Shown here: positions 1 through 6,062 of the stretch, one piece after another
Position numbering within the stretch: position 1 is the stretch's first letter
Layout: each line of letters begins with the position of its first letter
NCBI GenBank assembly: GCA_051650305.1
Contig: JBOFIT010000074.1
Span: 1-18,547 of the forward strand
DNA: 18,547 nt
From: JBOFDK01 sp051650305
GTDB taxonomy: Bacteria > Bacillota > Clostridia > Lachnospirales > Cellulosilyticaceae
Direction of reading: 5' to 3'
Translations under genes and position numbers: made by a program
The notes under the pieces: generated by a model
What the model was told of the DNA's origin: nothing
What the model saw: the letters and a program-made list of their open reading frames with translations, nothing else
The model's database searches: none

Positions 1-265
1 GCCCTGTTGGTCCTATATCTCCTGTTGGACCCGTTGGACCTATATCCCCTGTTGGACCTGTCGGTCCCATATCTCCCGTTGGCCCTGTTGGGCCCATATC
101 TCCTGCCGGACCCGTTGGTCCTATATCTCCCGTTGGGCCCGTTGGTCCTATATCTCCTGTTGGACCTGTTGGTCCTATATCTCCTGTTGGGCCCGTTGGT
201 CCTATATCTCCTGTTGGCCCTGTTGATCCTATATCTCCCGTTGGGCCCGTCGGTCCTACGTCTCC
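1..265 (-). repeat. 27-nt tandem repeats encoding GPTGPTGD(I/M/V)
   Basis: On the minus strand about ten imperfect copies of a 27-nt unit encode Gly-Pro-Thr-Gly-Pro-Thr-Gly-Asp-(Ile/Met/Val). Differences between copies are mostly synonymous third-position changes (CCA/CCG, ACA/ACG, GGT/GGC), with single variants such as GST and GPA. The array reaches the window edge, so total copy number is unknown. Repeats of this kind expand and contract readily. Confidence 0.85.
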
Positions 266-751
266 TGCTGCTCCTGTCGGACCCGTTGCTCCTGTGGAAC
301 CTGTTGCTCCTGTGGAACCTGTTGCTCCTGTAGGCCCTACACCACACATAGGTATCTCTTGAATAAGAATAGCGGCTTGGATATCTGTCCCGTCAGCAAG
401 GGTTGCCGTTCCATGGGTATCATTAACAAGGGTAAAGGTGACAGCTCCATTTTGTGTACTTACATAAGCCATTCCCGTAATTTCCCCTGTTTTACTCATG
501 GCATTCCCTTTAAAAATTTTCCCTTGGGATGTATGAATACCAAAGACAACCCCATTGTCTCCTAAGGAAGACTGGGTTGCTACCCACCAAATGATGCTAT
601 ACTCGCCTCCTCCATTTAAAGTAAATACGCCACTACCAGCGTCATACTGTACATTCGAAGAATTATTAAACATAACCTCATTAAATGTTAATATCTGATT
701 TTGTGCTATAACGCCCGTTAGCGTTCTTTGCATCTGCAATGCTGTTCTCAT
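1..751 (-). CDS. Collagen-like (Gly-X-Y) protein with N-terminal C1q/TNF-like domain, partial
   Basis: The reading frame opens with ATG at 749-751 and stays open to the window edge, so the C terminus is missing. A GGAGG at 761-765 sits 9 nt before the start. Residues 1 to about 135 form a beta-rich domain (for example FTLNGGGEYSIIWWVATQS at about 43-61) resembling the C1q/TNF-like globular domain of BclA-type exosporium proteins. From residue 139 the chain is uninterrupted Gly-X-Y triplets: first GAT/GST, then a repeating GPT-GPT-GD(I/M) nonamer. There is no signal peptide, as expected if the protein is made in the mother cell and assembled on the spore. Known relatives (BclA/BclB type) form trimeric, often Thr-glycosylated filaments. 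Here the globular domain precedes the collagen stretch, unlike BclA where it follows. It lies 23 nt downstream of the DNRLRE-type gene and is probably cotranscribed with it. Family call is firm; spore location is inferred. Confidence 0.88.
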   Translation of the reverse strand, partial: MRTALQMQRTLTGVIAQNQILTFNEVMFNNSSNVQYDAGSGVFTLNGGGEYSIIWWVATQSSLGDNGVVFGIHTSQGKIFKGNAMSKTGEITGMAYVSTQNGAVTFTLVNDTHGTATLADGTDIQAAILIQEIPMCGVGPTGATGSTGATGSTGATGPTGAAGDVGPTGPTGDIGSTGPTGDIGPTGPTGDIGPTGPTGDIGPTGPTGDIGPTGPAGDMGPTGPTGDMGPTGPTGDIGPTGPTGDIGPTG

Positions 752-774
752 AGTGCTTTTCCTCCCCCCTTTTC

Positions 775-1707
775 TTAAATCCTTACCACCGTTAGATTTG
801 CTTGCGTATTCGTTTGTCCTAACTGCAATTTTTCTTTGCTCAGTGATACCAATTGAAAGCTCTGATTATTTTGTTCGGTACGTATAAGTGCACTTCCTGA
901 CATCTGAGAAGGCAAAGCAATAGGCGCAGCTGAAACAATCTCTACTCCACCTATTTGTTTCAAAGCAAAGCTAATGTCTTTGACTGCTTCTGCACCTCCC
1001 ACTGCTACCCACCAGCTAAACAAGTAATTCCCTGGGCAAGGCAATATAATCGTTCCTGCCATGTCATATCTTATACGCTGAGACTGCTGTGCAACGACTT
1101 TATTAAACACAATAGGTTGGTCATAGTCCAAAACTTGTAATGCCTTGTTATCCACCTGCAACTGTATACCGATTGACTCGTCTTCATATCTACCATACTT
1201 CACATAAAGCTTAGGTACTAAAGACGAATTCATACCATAGATTGTAAGGTCTATACCTGTTGTTTTAGCCCAAATCGTAATCCCATAGTTAGGAATGATC
1301 TCTTCACTCCATTCTTTGACTAAATCACTTAAATCAATATCAATATACCCTTGTTCAAAATCTTCAGTGGTTACCTCGATGTCTTTATAATAGACTGCAC
1401 TCGTTTGATTTTCCCATTTTATATTATAGGGATCCCATTGTTTTTGATTAATCCATATCTCTAATGTATAAATCGCCCAATAATTAATAACTTGCCAACA
1501 TTTTAGATAAAGTCTCATTTTCGCACATCGAACTTCTTCACATAATGTATGCTCTAAATTATGCTGTACCATCATCCTACATTCGTCTGCCGAACACCCA
1601 CATCTGTTTTTCCAGTTTACAATTTGATTGGTCATGTTACTTCGTGGTTCCTGATTACCCAAACATACTGTTGCGGTTTTACATTGACTTATTTCTATCT
1701 CTCTCAC
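775..1707 (-). CDS. DNRLRE-like protein with C-terminal C1q/TNF-like domain (putative spore surface)
   Basis: I place the start at GTG 1705-1707 (310 aa) because AAAGGTG at 1714-1720 lies 6 nt upstream. An in-frame GTG at 1714-1716 overlaps that ribosome binding site. Residues 1-70 are Cys-rich (8 Cys, including a CGC and a CxxxxC). Residues of about 62-173 look like a DNRLRE-type beta domain: a leading LYLKC strand, a WDPYNIKWEN segment, IDLSDLVKEW, PNYGITIWA and a final VPKLYVKYG strand. Residues of about 185-310 form a C1q/TNF-like domain with YLFSWWVAVGG, matching YSIIWWVATQS of the collagen-like protein encoded just downstream. No signal peptide or anchor is visible. DNRLRE domains occur in secreted and surface proteins; a role in the exosporium or coat is inferred from the neighbour and a sporulation-like -10 element. 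Confident on domains, not on function. Confidence 0.72.
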   Translation of the reverse strand: MREIEISQCKTATVCLGNQEPRSNMTNQIVNWKNRCGCSADECRMMVQHNLEHTLCEEVRCAKMRLYLKCWQVINYWAIYTLEIWINQKQWDPYNIKWENQTSAVYYKDIEVTTEDFEQGYIDIDLSDLVKEWSEEIIPNYGITIWAKTTGIDLTIYGMNSSLVPKLYVKYGRYEDESIGIQLQVDNKALQVLDYDQPIVFNKVVAQQSQRIRYDMAGTIILPCPGNYLFSWWVAVGGAEAVKDISFALKQIGGVEIVSAAPIALPSQMSGSALIRTEQNNQSFQLVSLSKEKLQLGQTNTQANLTVVRI

Positions 1708-1733
1708 TTTATTCACCTTTCTTTCTTATTGAT

Positions 1734-1742
1734 TACTATATG
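1734..1742 (-). promoter_or_regulatory. Possible sporulation sigma (SigE/SigK-like) -10 element
   Basis: The minus strand reads CATATAGTA, matching the CATANNNTA -10 consensus of mother-cell sigma factors. Transcription would start near 1727, leaving a short leader that holds the AAAGGTG ribosome binding site before GTG 1707. A clear -35 at the right distance is not obvious, so this is tentative. Confidence 0.35.
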
Positions 1743-1807
1743 ATATTCAAATGTCCTCCTTTTGTTGTAATTATTTTCATGATTTAGCTAACATCCGTCA
1801 TTAGGAC

Positions 1808-1839
1808 AAAAAAAAATCATCCTCTTTTAAAGGATGATT
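1808..1839 (-). terminator. Rho-independent terminator of the YkgJ-like gene
   Basis: Arms 1815-1823 and 1831-1839 form a perfect 9-bp stem (AATCATCCT/AGGATGATT) with a 7-nt loop. On the minus strand it is followed by nine T residues (A 1808-1816 on the plus strand, two of them shared with the stem). It lies 14 nt past the stop at 1853. Confidence 0.85.
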
Positions 1840-1852
1840 CTTAAGATTATTT

Positions 1853-2521
1853 TTATAAAATACTTAGATGCGCTTTCGCTTCAGGCAGCACCCTGAAAAA
1901 GGCTGCATAAAAATCTTCGCCTTCTTGTACATCTATACGATAAAAAGTATCGAGTACGTAGTTTGTGATTGCTTCTATTTCTTTTTCATCATAGACAAAC
2001 TTCATTCTAAAGTTTAAAGCTTTTAAGAACTTATACCACGCAAAGATAAACGTCTTGTTTTCATTATAGTTCTTAATGCCGATCCACTCACTTACTTTGA
2101 TTGCTTTTAAATCAGGCATCACACAGGTGCCTACTTGTAAGAAATACTTAAAGCCATCATTCTCATACACCCTACCAAGAGGGAATAAACGACAGATATT
2201 AGGTCTTTGCCCATGTATACTACATCTTCCCTCTTTATTAAGGAAGCTACACTGCTCAGTCTCTCCTACCATCTTAAGATATGGTAGCATCAATTTATTA
2301 TTTTTTTGAAGGGCTAACTTATCACCTAATAAATCATCAAAAGATGCCCCTAAGTGTGCCACGATCTCATAAGCATCAAATGGCGTAAGTTCTACCAAAT
2401 CACCTACCTTGTGGCAACATGTATAGCATCCATTACACCCACATGTATCTGCATTGACATAATCATCTATATCATATAACTTACCGTCTGAAATACCGTC
2501 TAAAGTCTTTAGTGTTCTCAT
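1853..2521 (-). CDS. YkgJ-family cysteine-cluster protein
   Basis: A 222-aa soluble protein of the YkgJ/UPF0153 Fe-S or zinc cluster family (CxxCxxCC type). The N-terminal cluster is CGCNGCYTCC (Cys27, 29, 32, 35, 36), followed by a conserved LTPFDAYEI segment. A second set is Cys91 and Cys100 in CSFLNKEGRCSIHGQRPNIC, then Cys110, RLFPLGR and Cys133. This spacing is typical of the family, whose members are thought to bind a metal or Fe-S cluster; their biochemical role is poorly defined. The C-terminal 80 residues look helical and are less conserved. AAAGGA lies about 6 nt upstream of the ATG. The gene has its own strong promoter and terminator, so it is probably a single-gene transcript. Confidence 0.88.
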   Translation of the reverse strand: MRTLKTLDGISDGKLYDIDDYVNADTCGCNGCYTCCHKVGDLVELTPFDAYEIVAHLGASFDDLLGDKLALQKNNKLMLPYLKMVGETEQCSFLNKEGRCSIHGQRPNICRLFPLGRVYENDGFKYFLQVGTCVMPDLKAIKVSEWIGIKNYNENKTFIFAWYKFLKALNFRMKFVYDEKEIEAITNYVLDTFYRIDVQEGEDFYAAFFRVLPEAKAHLSIL

Positions 2522-2537
2522 ATCTTTTCCTTTCTTG

Positions 2538-2555
2538 GTGTATCTTGTGTATCTT
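2538..2555. repeat. 9-bp perfect tandem duplication in the YkgJ-like gene leader
   Basis: GTGTATCTT occurs twice head to tail (2538-2546 and 2547-2555) between the -10 and the ribosome binding site of the gene at 1853-2521. It may be a slippage product or a protein-binding site; nothing else supports a function. Confidence 0.5.
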
Positions 2556-2567
2556 GCAACTCCTATG

Positions 2568-2595
2568 ATTTTATCATGTGTGGACGTGTTGTCAA
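2568..2595 (-). promoter_or_regulatory. SigA-type promoter of the YkgJ-like gene
   Basis: On the minus strand a consensus TTGACA (2590-2595) is separated by 16 nt from TAAAAT (2568-2573, five of six consensus bases). The -35 overlaps the stop region of the upstream membrane-protein gene. The leader would be about 40 nt. Confidence 0.72.
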
Positions 2596-3122
2596 TCCCC
2601 TATCCTCGTAGCATCACTTGGTGCGATGTATTTTCTTACAATACCTACTATACTCGGAACAAGTGGTAAAACAACAGTTAGTATCACCATTCGCAGTAAA
2701 TTATCCGTTTGCCACATTTGTATTTCAAAAAATCTTCCTATTACTAAACACCACGTAAACCATATTGGCAAACCACTTATCCCTACATAGCATATCGCCC
2801 CTATCATATTACTCCATTTACGACCACTAGTCTGCTTTTCCATACACAGAAAGATGCCTTTAAGTCCAATGCCTATAAAGAGTAATGGTACAAATGCTAA
2901 AAAGAAAAATTCACCTGGATAATAAGCGGTACTCACATTCACCACCTCATCTGTACTCGGCACAAACATGATGTATGCTGATAAAAAACACATCATTTCA
3001 TGATAAATCACTAGCCATGCCATATACCAATTAATCTTTCTCCAATGTCGGATGACCTTCACAAGACATCCTATTTGAAGGCCTATATGCATATAGATAA
3101 AAGGCCCAAACAATTCCCTCAT
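2592..3122 (-). CDS. Hypothetical multi-pass membrane protein
   Basis: A 176-aa protein that I do not recognise. Hydrophobic segments lie at roughly 5-24, 33-53, 70-93, 105-130 and 142-163, giving about five membrane passes. The loop near 94-104 is basic (KQTSGRKW), suggesting a cytoplasmic side. There is no catalytic motif or signal peptide. The ATG at 3120-3122 is preceded by GGGGGAG with 7-nt spacing, so the start is well supported. The truncated NYN gene lies 90 nt upstream on the same strand and could share a transcript. No terminator is seen after it; the promoter of the next gene overlaps its end. Confidence 0.6.
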   Translation of the reverse strand: MRELFGPFIYMHIGLQIGCLVKVIRHWRKINWYMAWLVIYHEMMCFLSAYIMFVPSTDEVVNVSTAYYPGEFFFLAFVPLLFIGIGLKGIFLCMEKQTSGRKWSNMIGAICYVGISGLPIWFTWCLVIGRFFEIQMWQTDNLLRMVILTVVLPLVPSIVGIVRKYIAPSDATRIGD

Positions 3123-3212
3123 AACACCACTCCCCCAAGTGCTTTTCTACTTTTTCAACTTAACTATTTTAACACTTCCATTCCGACCTGAACTAACCAC
3201 CTGAACGGTTTT

Positions 3213-3350
3213 TTAATCCTTTGTCCAATCTCCATAAATTCTCTTGTACGTTATAATACCGTACTTCGATACTTCATTTAAAATCGGCCCAATATACTTA
3301 GCTGCAATATTTTCCGCATCAATAAGTACGGCAAATCTTTTTTCTTCCAT
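3213..3350 (-). pseudogene. Truncated NYN-domain (LabA/limkain-type) protein, N-terminal 45 residues only
   Basis: A 45-aa frame begins at ATG 3348-3350 behind an excellent ribosome binding site (GGGGAGG, 6-nt spacing). The product starts MEEKRFAVLIDAENI, continues through KYIGPILNEVSKYG, and ends TYKRIYGDWTKD before a TAA. From memory, this is the N terminus of NYN-domain proteins (PIN-like nucleases of the LabA/DUF88 group), including the metal-binding Asp of the LIDAEN motif. Full-length members are about 140-250 residues, so most of the fold and the remaining acidic residues are absent. After the stop only 90 bp remain before the next gene, with no clear homologous continuation in any frame. 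In another frame PFRWLVQVGMEVLK faintly recalls the family's RLREAGMxVIG segment, which would suggest an internal deletion. The translation signals remain intact. Confidence 0.7.
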
Positions 3351-3384
3351 CTGTATCCTCCCCTATCTTTTTTCTTTTACTTTC

Positions 3385-3594
3385 TTAGTACTTGATGATA
3401 ACCATCCTACATTTTGGACAACAATATGCCTCAGTGCTCTGAAACCTTTGTACTGAAGATGAAGATAATACAATACTCTCTGAATCTATGAGTGACTCTA
3501 ATAATGTCCTCTTTTTCTCTGGTACCCACTTCAGTTTATCTGAAAATTTAAGTTTTCCTCTTTCTAATGGCTCCCCACATGCTGCACAATTCAT
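3385..3594 (-). CDS. Small zinc-ribbon protein, DUF6487-like
   Basis: A 69-aa protein with two cysteine knuckles: CAAC (Cys3, Cys6) near the N terminus and CPKC (Cys59, Cys62) near the C terminus, with an extra Cys58. The pattern of an N-terminal Cys pair, EPLERGKL, LKWVPE, then AYCCPKCRMVIIKY matches my memory of the DUF6487 zinc-ribbon family. Function is unknown; such ribbons usually bind Zn structurally and may contact nucleic acid or protein. The start is set by GAGGAGGGG just upstream of the ATG. The truncated NYN frame follows 34 nt downstream, so the two are probably cotranscribed. Confidence 0.75.
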   Translation of the reverse strand: MNCAACGEPLERGKLKFSDKLKWVPEKKRTLLESLIDSESIVLSSSSVQRFQSTEAYCCPKCRMVIIKY

Positions 3595-3634
3595 ATAACC
3601 CCTCCTCTATCCATATAAATTTCTGATTATTCTT

Positions 3635-3640
3635 ATTATA
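3635..3640 (-). promoter_or_regulatory. Candidate -10 for the DUF6487-like gene
   Basis: A perfect TATAAT on the minus strand lies about 40 nt upstream of ATG 3594. The -35 region is only a T-rich stretch (TTTTTA near 3658-3663), so the call rests mainly on the -10. Confidence 0.4.
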
Positions 3641-3684
3641 TACGTTTTTTATTACTTTAAAAACACTATCCTCGTTCTAAAAAC

Positions 3685-3739
3685 AAAAAAAGACATTTGA
3701 ACTTAAGATTCTTTATCAATCTTAAGTCCAAATGTCTTT
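3685..3739 (-). terminator. Strong Rho-independent terminator after the radical SAM gene
   Basis: Arms 3689-3710 and 3718-3739 form a 22-bp stem that is perfect in minus-strand RNA apart from one G-U pair, with a 7-nt loop. It is followed by a T-rich tail (A-rich 3681-3691 on the plus strand). It begins within 5 nt of the stop codon at 3744. Confidence 0.92.
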
Positions 3740-3743
3740 CTAT

Positions 3744-4868
3744 CTAGTAGTATAATTCCCCTGGTTTGTATCCAGTAGGTAGTTCTTCTTCCACTACAAA
3801 CTTAAAGTCCTCATCACGTAGAATTGGTAAGAATACTTCGTATGGAATCTTTGTAAATTCGCTCGCATAGCTGCTTGATCCAAACCACATACCTGCTTTA
3901 CCACTTAAGTTTAAGCCTCTTGCAAACTTCGTATGATTTGAACAGTCATGGATGGCGATATCCCAGTTTTCTTCCACTGCTATTTTCATAAACTTAAGGG
4001 TTAACTCTCTACTCCAAATCGGTGAGATATAACCATGACGAGAGATGTACATATTGTCTCCCTCGTAGTTGTAAATATTATTCTCATTTAAATGAAGTTC
4101 CGCACAGTTGATAAAATCAAGACCTGTTCCTAAGATTGCTTCCTTCTTCTTAAAGAATGCCTCGAAGAACTCTGGTGTCATCGGTGTCTCAATCCCTACA
4201 TTCGGAATGTATTTCTTTGCAAGACCAATATTTTCAATAACGCGGTTTGAACAGTTAGCTGCCCCTAGGTTAAAGCGAATTTCATTAAGTCCTGCTTCAC
4301 CTAATGCTTTTAAGGTTTCTTCTGTCGCTAGTGTACCATTGGTGTACATATGCTGATAAATCCCTGCATCACTAAACTTCTTGATAACTGAGTAGTATTT
4401 CTCAATTTCCATAAATGGCTCAAGGTATACATAGGCAATCCCAGTAGGCTTTTGATGCATAGAAAGTAGTAAATCAATGTCTTTCTCATAGAACTTCGTC
4501 CCACCTATTTCCCACATACCTTCACCAATAGGCTGACTATCTTCTAATTGACCATAGTTATAGCAGAACTTACACTCTAGATTACATTTATTTGTCTTTC
4601 TAATGGCACTTAATCCCGTACCTGTCAGACAAGAACGACATCCCTTAGCAAACTTCTTTTCATTTCCTACAAAGTAGGTTCTATTTTGTAGCGTTTGTAA
4701 GTCTTGAATCTCTGCCATTAAAGCTTCATTTCTTTTATCAATAGCTTCCTCTATTTGTGCAAACGTTGCATAAATGATTTCTTGATGCTTAGCACCAAAC
4801 TCCTCATCTTCTGGCATCATCGCAAAAAAATCAAACCACATTAAAGCATCTCTTTTTGAAATTTTCAT
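3744..4868 (-). CDS. Radical SAM enzyme of unknown substrate
   Basis: A 374-aa protein. The radical SAM [4Fe-4S] motif is CNLECKFC (Cys95, Cys99, Cys102; CxxxCxxC), followed by Tyr-Asn-Tyr-Gly. A second Cys pair, CRSC (Cys77, Cys80), lies 15 residues before it within KFAKGCRSCLTGTGLSAIRK. The following beta/alpha strands are visible: GIAYVYLEPF (the position of the SAM-binding GGEP-like motif), HMYTNGT, LNEIRFNLGAAN, VGIETPMTP and DFINCAELHLNE. Residues 1-60 are helical and acidic. The enzyme would cleave S-adenosylmethionine to a 5'-deoxyadenosyl radical; no substrate can be assigned. No SPASM or TRAM domain or nearby precursor peptide is evident. GGAGGAG lies 5 nt upstream of the ATG. A dedicated promoter and a strong terminator suggest a single-gene transcript. 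Confidence 0.88.
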   Translation of the reverse strand: MKISKRDALMWFDFFAMMPEDEEFGAKHQEIIYATFAQIEEAIDKRNEALMAEIQDLQTLQNRTYFVGNEKKFAKGCRSCLTGTGLSAIRKTNKCNLECKFCYNYGQLEDSQPIGEGMWEIGGTKFYEKDIDLLLSMHQKPTGIAYVYLEPFMEIEKYYSVIKKFSDAGIYQHMYTNGTLATEETLKALGEAGLNEIRFNLGAANCSNRVIENIGLAKKYIPNVGIETPMTPEFFEAFFKKKEAILGTGLDFINCAELHLNENNIYNYEGDNMYISRHGYISPIWSRELTLKFMKIAVEENWDIAIHDCSNHTKFARGLNLSGKAGMWFGSSSYASEFTKIPYEVFLPILRDEDFKFVVEEELPTGYKPGELYY

Positions 4869-4913
4869 AACGTCTCCTCCAAGTCACTGCTTGACCAAGT
4901 ATTTATCACATAG

Positions 4914-4945
4914 AAAAAGGGATAGAATATGATTTCTTTCCCTTT
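4914..4945 (-). terminator. Hairpin with T-tract in the mscL/radical SAM intergenic region
   Basis: Arms 4916-4927 and 4934-4945 pair in minus-strand RNA (AAAGGGAAAGAA with TTCTATCCCTTT, one A-A mismatch, 6-nt loop), followed by a short T run. It could terminate mscL transcripts. However, it lies downstream of a good promoter at 4973-5001, so it could also act as an attenuator in the radical SAM leader. Confidence 0.6.
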
Positions 4946-4972
4946 CATTCGTCAAATGTATTCGTAGAAAAT

Positions 4973-5001
4973 ATTATATGCTACTCTGGTTCATAAAGCA
5001 A
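4973..5001 (-). promoter_or_regulatory. SigA-type promoter, probably of the radical SAM gene
   Basis: On the minus strand TTGCTT (4996-5001) and a perfect TATAAT (4973-4978) are 17 nt apart. Predicted transcription starts near 4966, giving a leader of about 98 nt that contains the hairpin at 4914-4945 before the ATG at 4868. Confidence 0.6.
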
Positions 5002-5029
5002 GTGAATCCATAAAAAACGTTTGATCATT

Positions 5030-5446
5030 CTATTGTTTTTCTTTTAATAAATCTCTTATTTCAGTCAAAAGCACCTCTTCTTTACTAGGTACTGGTGCTG
5101 TTTTTTTCTCTTCCCCATGTAAGCCTAGTCGCTTGCTCATCCTACCTATAATCTTGAGTGTTATAAAGATAGAAAAAGCAATGATTAAGAAGTCTAAAGT
5201 GGCTTGCAAAAAGATGCCATAATTAATAACTATCGGGTCAAGTCCCGTACGTGGTGGATCGATGGTCCACTTCCAGTTTGTAAAACTGATGCGTCCTATG
5301 AGTAAACTAATAAGTGGCATAATGATATTGCTAACCAAGGAACTAACAACCTTACTAAAGCCACCTCCTATAATCACTCCTACCGCCATATCAATGACAT
5401 TTCCTTTCATCGCAAATGCCTTAAACTCACTCAATGTCTTATTCAT
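5030..5446 (-). CDS. mscL: Large-conductance mechanosensitive channel MscL
   Basis: A 138-aa homopentameric channel subunit that opens under membrane tension to release solutes during hypo-osmotic shock. The N-terminal helix and first membrane span are plain (LSEFKAFAMKGNVIDMAVG, then VIIGGGFSKVVSSLVSNIIMP). A periplasmic-side loop of about residues 52-76 contains FTNWKW and GLDPIVINYG. TM2 is at about 77-100 (FLQATLDFLIIAFSIFITLK). The C-terminal amphipathic tail ends in the typical EEVLLTEIRDLLKE helix. Length is normal for the family. An in-frame GTG at 5447-5449 precedes the ATG; I prefer the ATG, with AAAGGAG upstream. It stands alone between the C_GCAxxG gene and the radical SAM gene. 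Confidence 0.97.
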   Translation of the reverse strand: MNKTLSEFKAFAMKGNVIDMAVGVIIGGGFSKVVSSLVSNIIMPLISLLIGRISFTNWKWTIDPPRTGLDPIVINYGIFLQATLDFLIIAFSIFITLKIIGRMSKRLGLHGEEKKTAPVPSKEEVLLTEIRDLLKEKQ

Positions 5447-5498
5447 CACTTGATGTACTCCTTTATGTGCTTTCTAGAAACTTTTATTTGCAGTATAC

Positions 5499-5960
5499 CT
5501 AGTAAACTATCTCTAATTCTAGTGTTTCAGCAATAATCTTTGCAGTCGTATAAGCTACTTCTCCTGTAAATGTCACACACTGTTGCATATGTACCTCAGA
5601 CCCAAGTGTCATCCCTTTCGTAAGCATACGACAGCACCCTACGCGATGATTATTGGTAAAGCTGTCAAGCAGCTTGCCACTTAATTCCATTGCCACATTC
5701 ACACAAGGGTCCTTGGCTTTTTCACGTCCAAATACAAGCCCTATGGCCATGACACCGCCACTTACTGCCCCACATAAGCATCCTTTACCGCCAATCCCTA
5801 CCGGAAAACCTGATGCCATCTTGATACACGCATCACTTACTGGTAGCTGAAAGGCGTCACGTATAACCTTTACCACCGCCTCTGAGCAGTAGAAATCTCC
5901 ATTTGCATAGTAGTCCTCAGCTGTCTTTTTTATTTCATTTAAATCAATCGCTATACGCAT
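5499..5960 (-). CDS. C_GCAxxG_C_C-family protein
   Basis: A 153-aa Cys-rich protein of the C_GCAxxG_C_C family (putative redox or metal protein). Cysteines lie at 25 (FYCSEAV), 45, 61 and 63 (GKGCLCGAVSGGVMAIG), 86 (DPC), 109-110 (VGCCRMLT) and 128 (QQCVTFTGEVA). The sequence GGKGCLCGAVSGG corresponds to the family's signature. Relatives are common in anaerobic Clostridia and are often predicted to bind a metal or Fe-S cluster or to act with redox partners; the exact function is not established. AAGGAG lies 7 nt upstream of the ATG. mscL begins 52 nt downstream on the same strand, but there is no functional link. Confidence 0.9.
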   Translation of the reverse strand: MRIAIDLNEIKKTAEDYYANGDFYCSEAVVKVIRDAFQLPVSDACIKMASGFPVGIGGKGCLCGAVSGGVMAIGLVFGREKAKDPCVNVAMELSGKLLDSFTNNHRVGCCRMLTKGMTLGSEVHMQQCVTFTGEVAYTTAKIIAETLELEIVY

Positions 5961-6062
5961 AGTGTTTCTCCTTAGTATCCTAGATTATTTTATACTTTAT
6001 TCATTTTTCTTTATTGCCTGCTTGATAAAACTTACACTTCCTTTTCGCCCCCACTTCTCACC

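Noticed and set aside
7..333. Leucine- and proline-rich open frame on the plus strand
   Set aside because: It is the mirror of the collagen-like repeat on the minus strand. Repeats lack stops in several frames, and there is no ribosome binding site.
5961..6062. Possible small gene between the C_GCAxxG gene and the hydrolase
   Set aside because: Short minus-strand frames (for example near 6040-6000) lack a binding site and a recognisable product.
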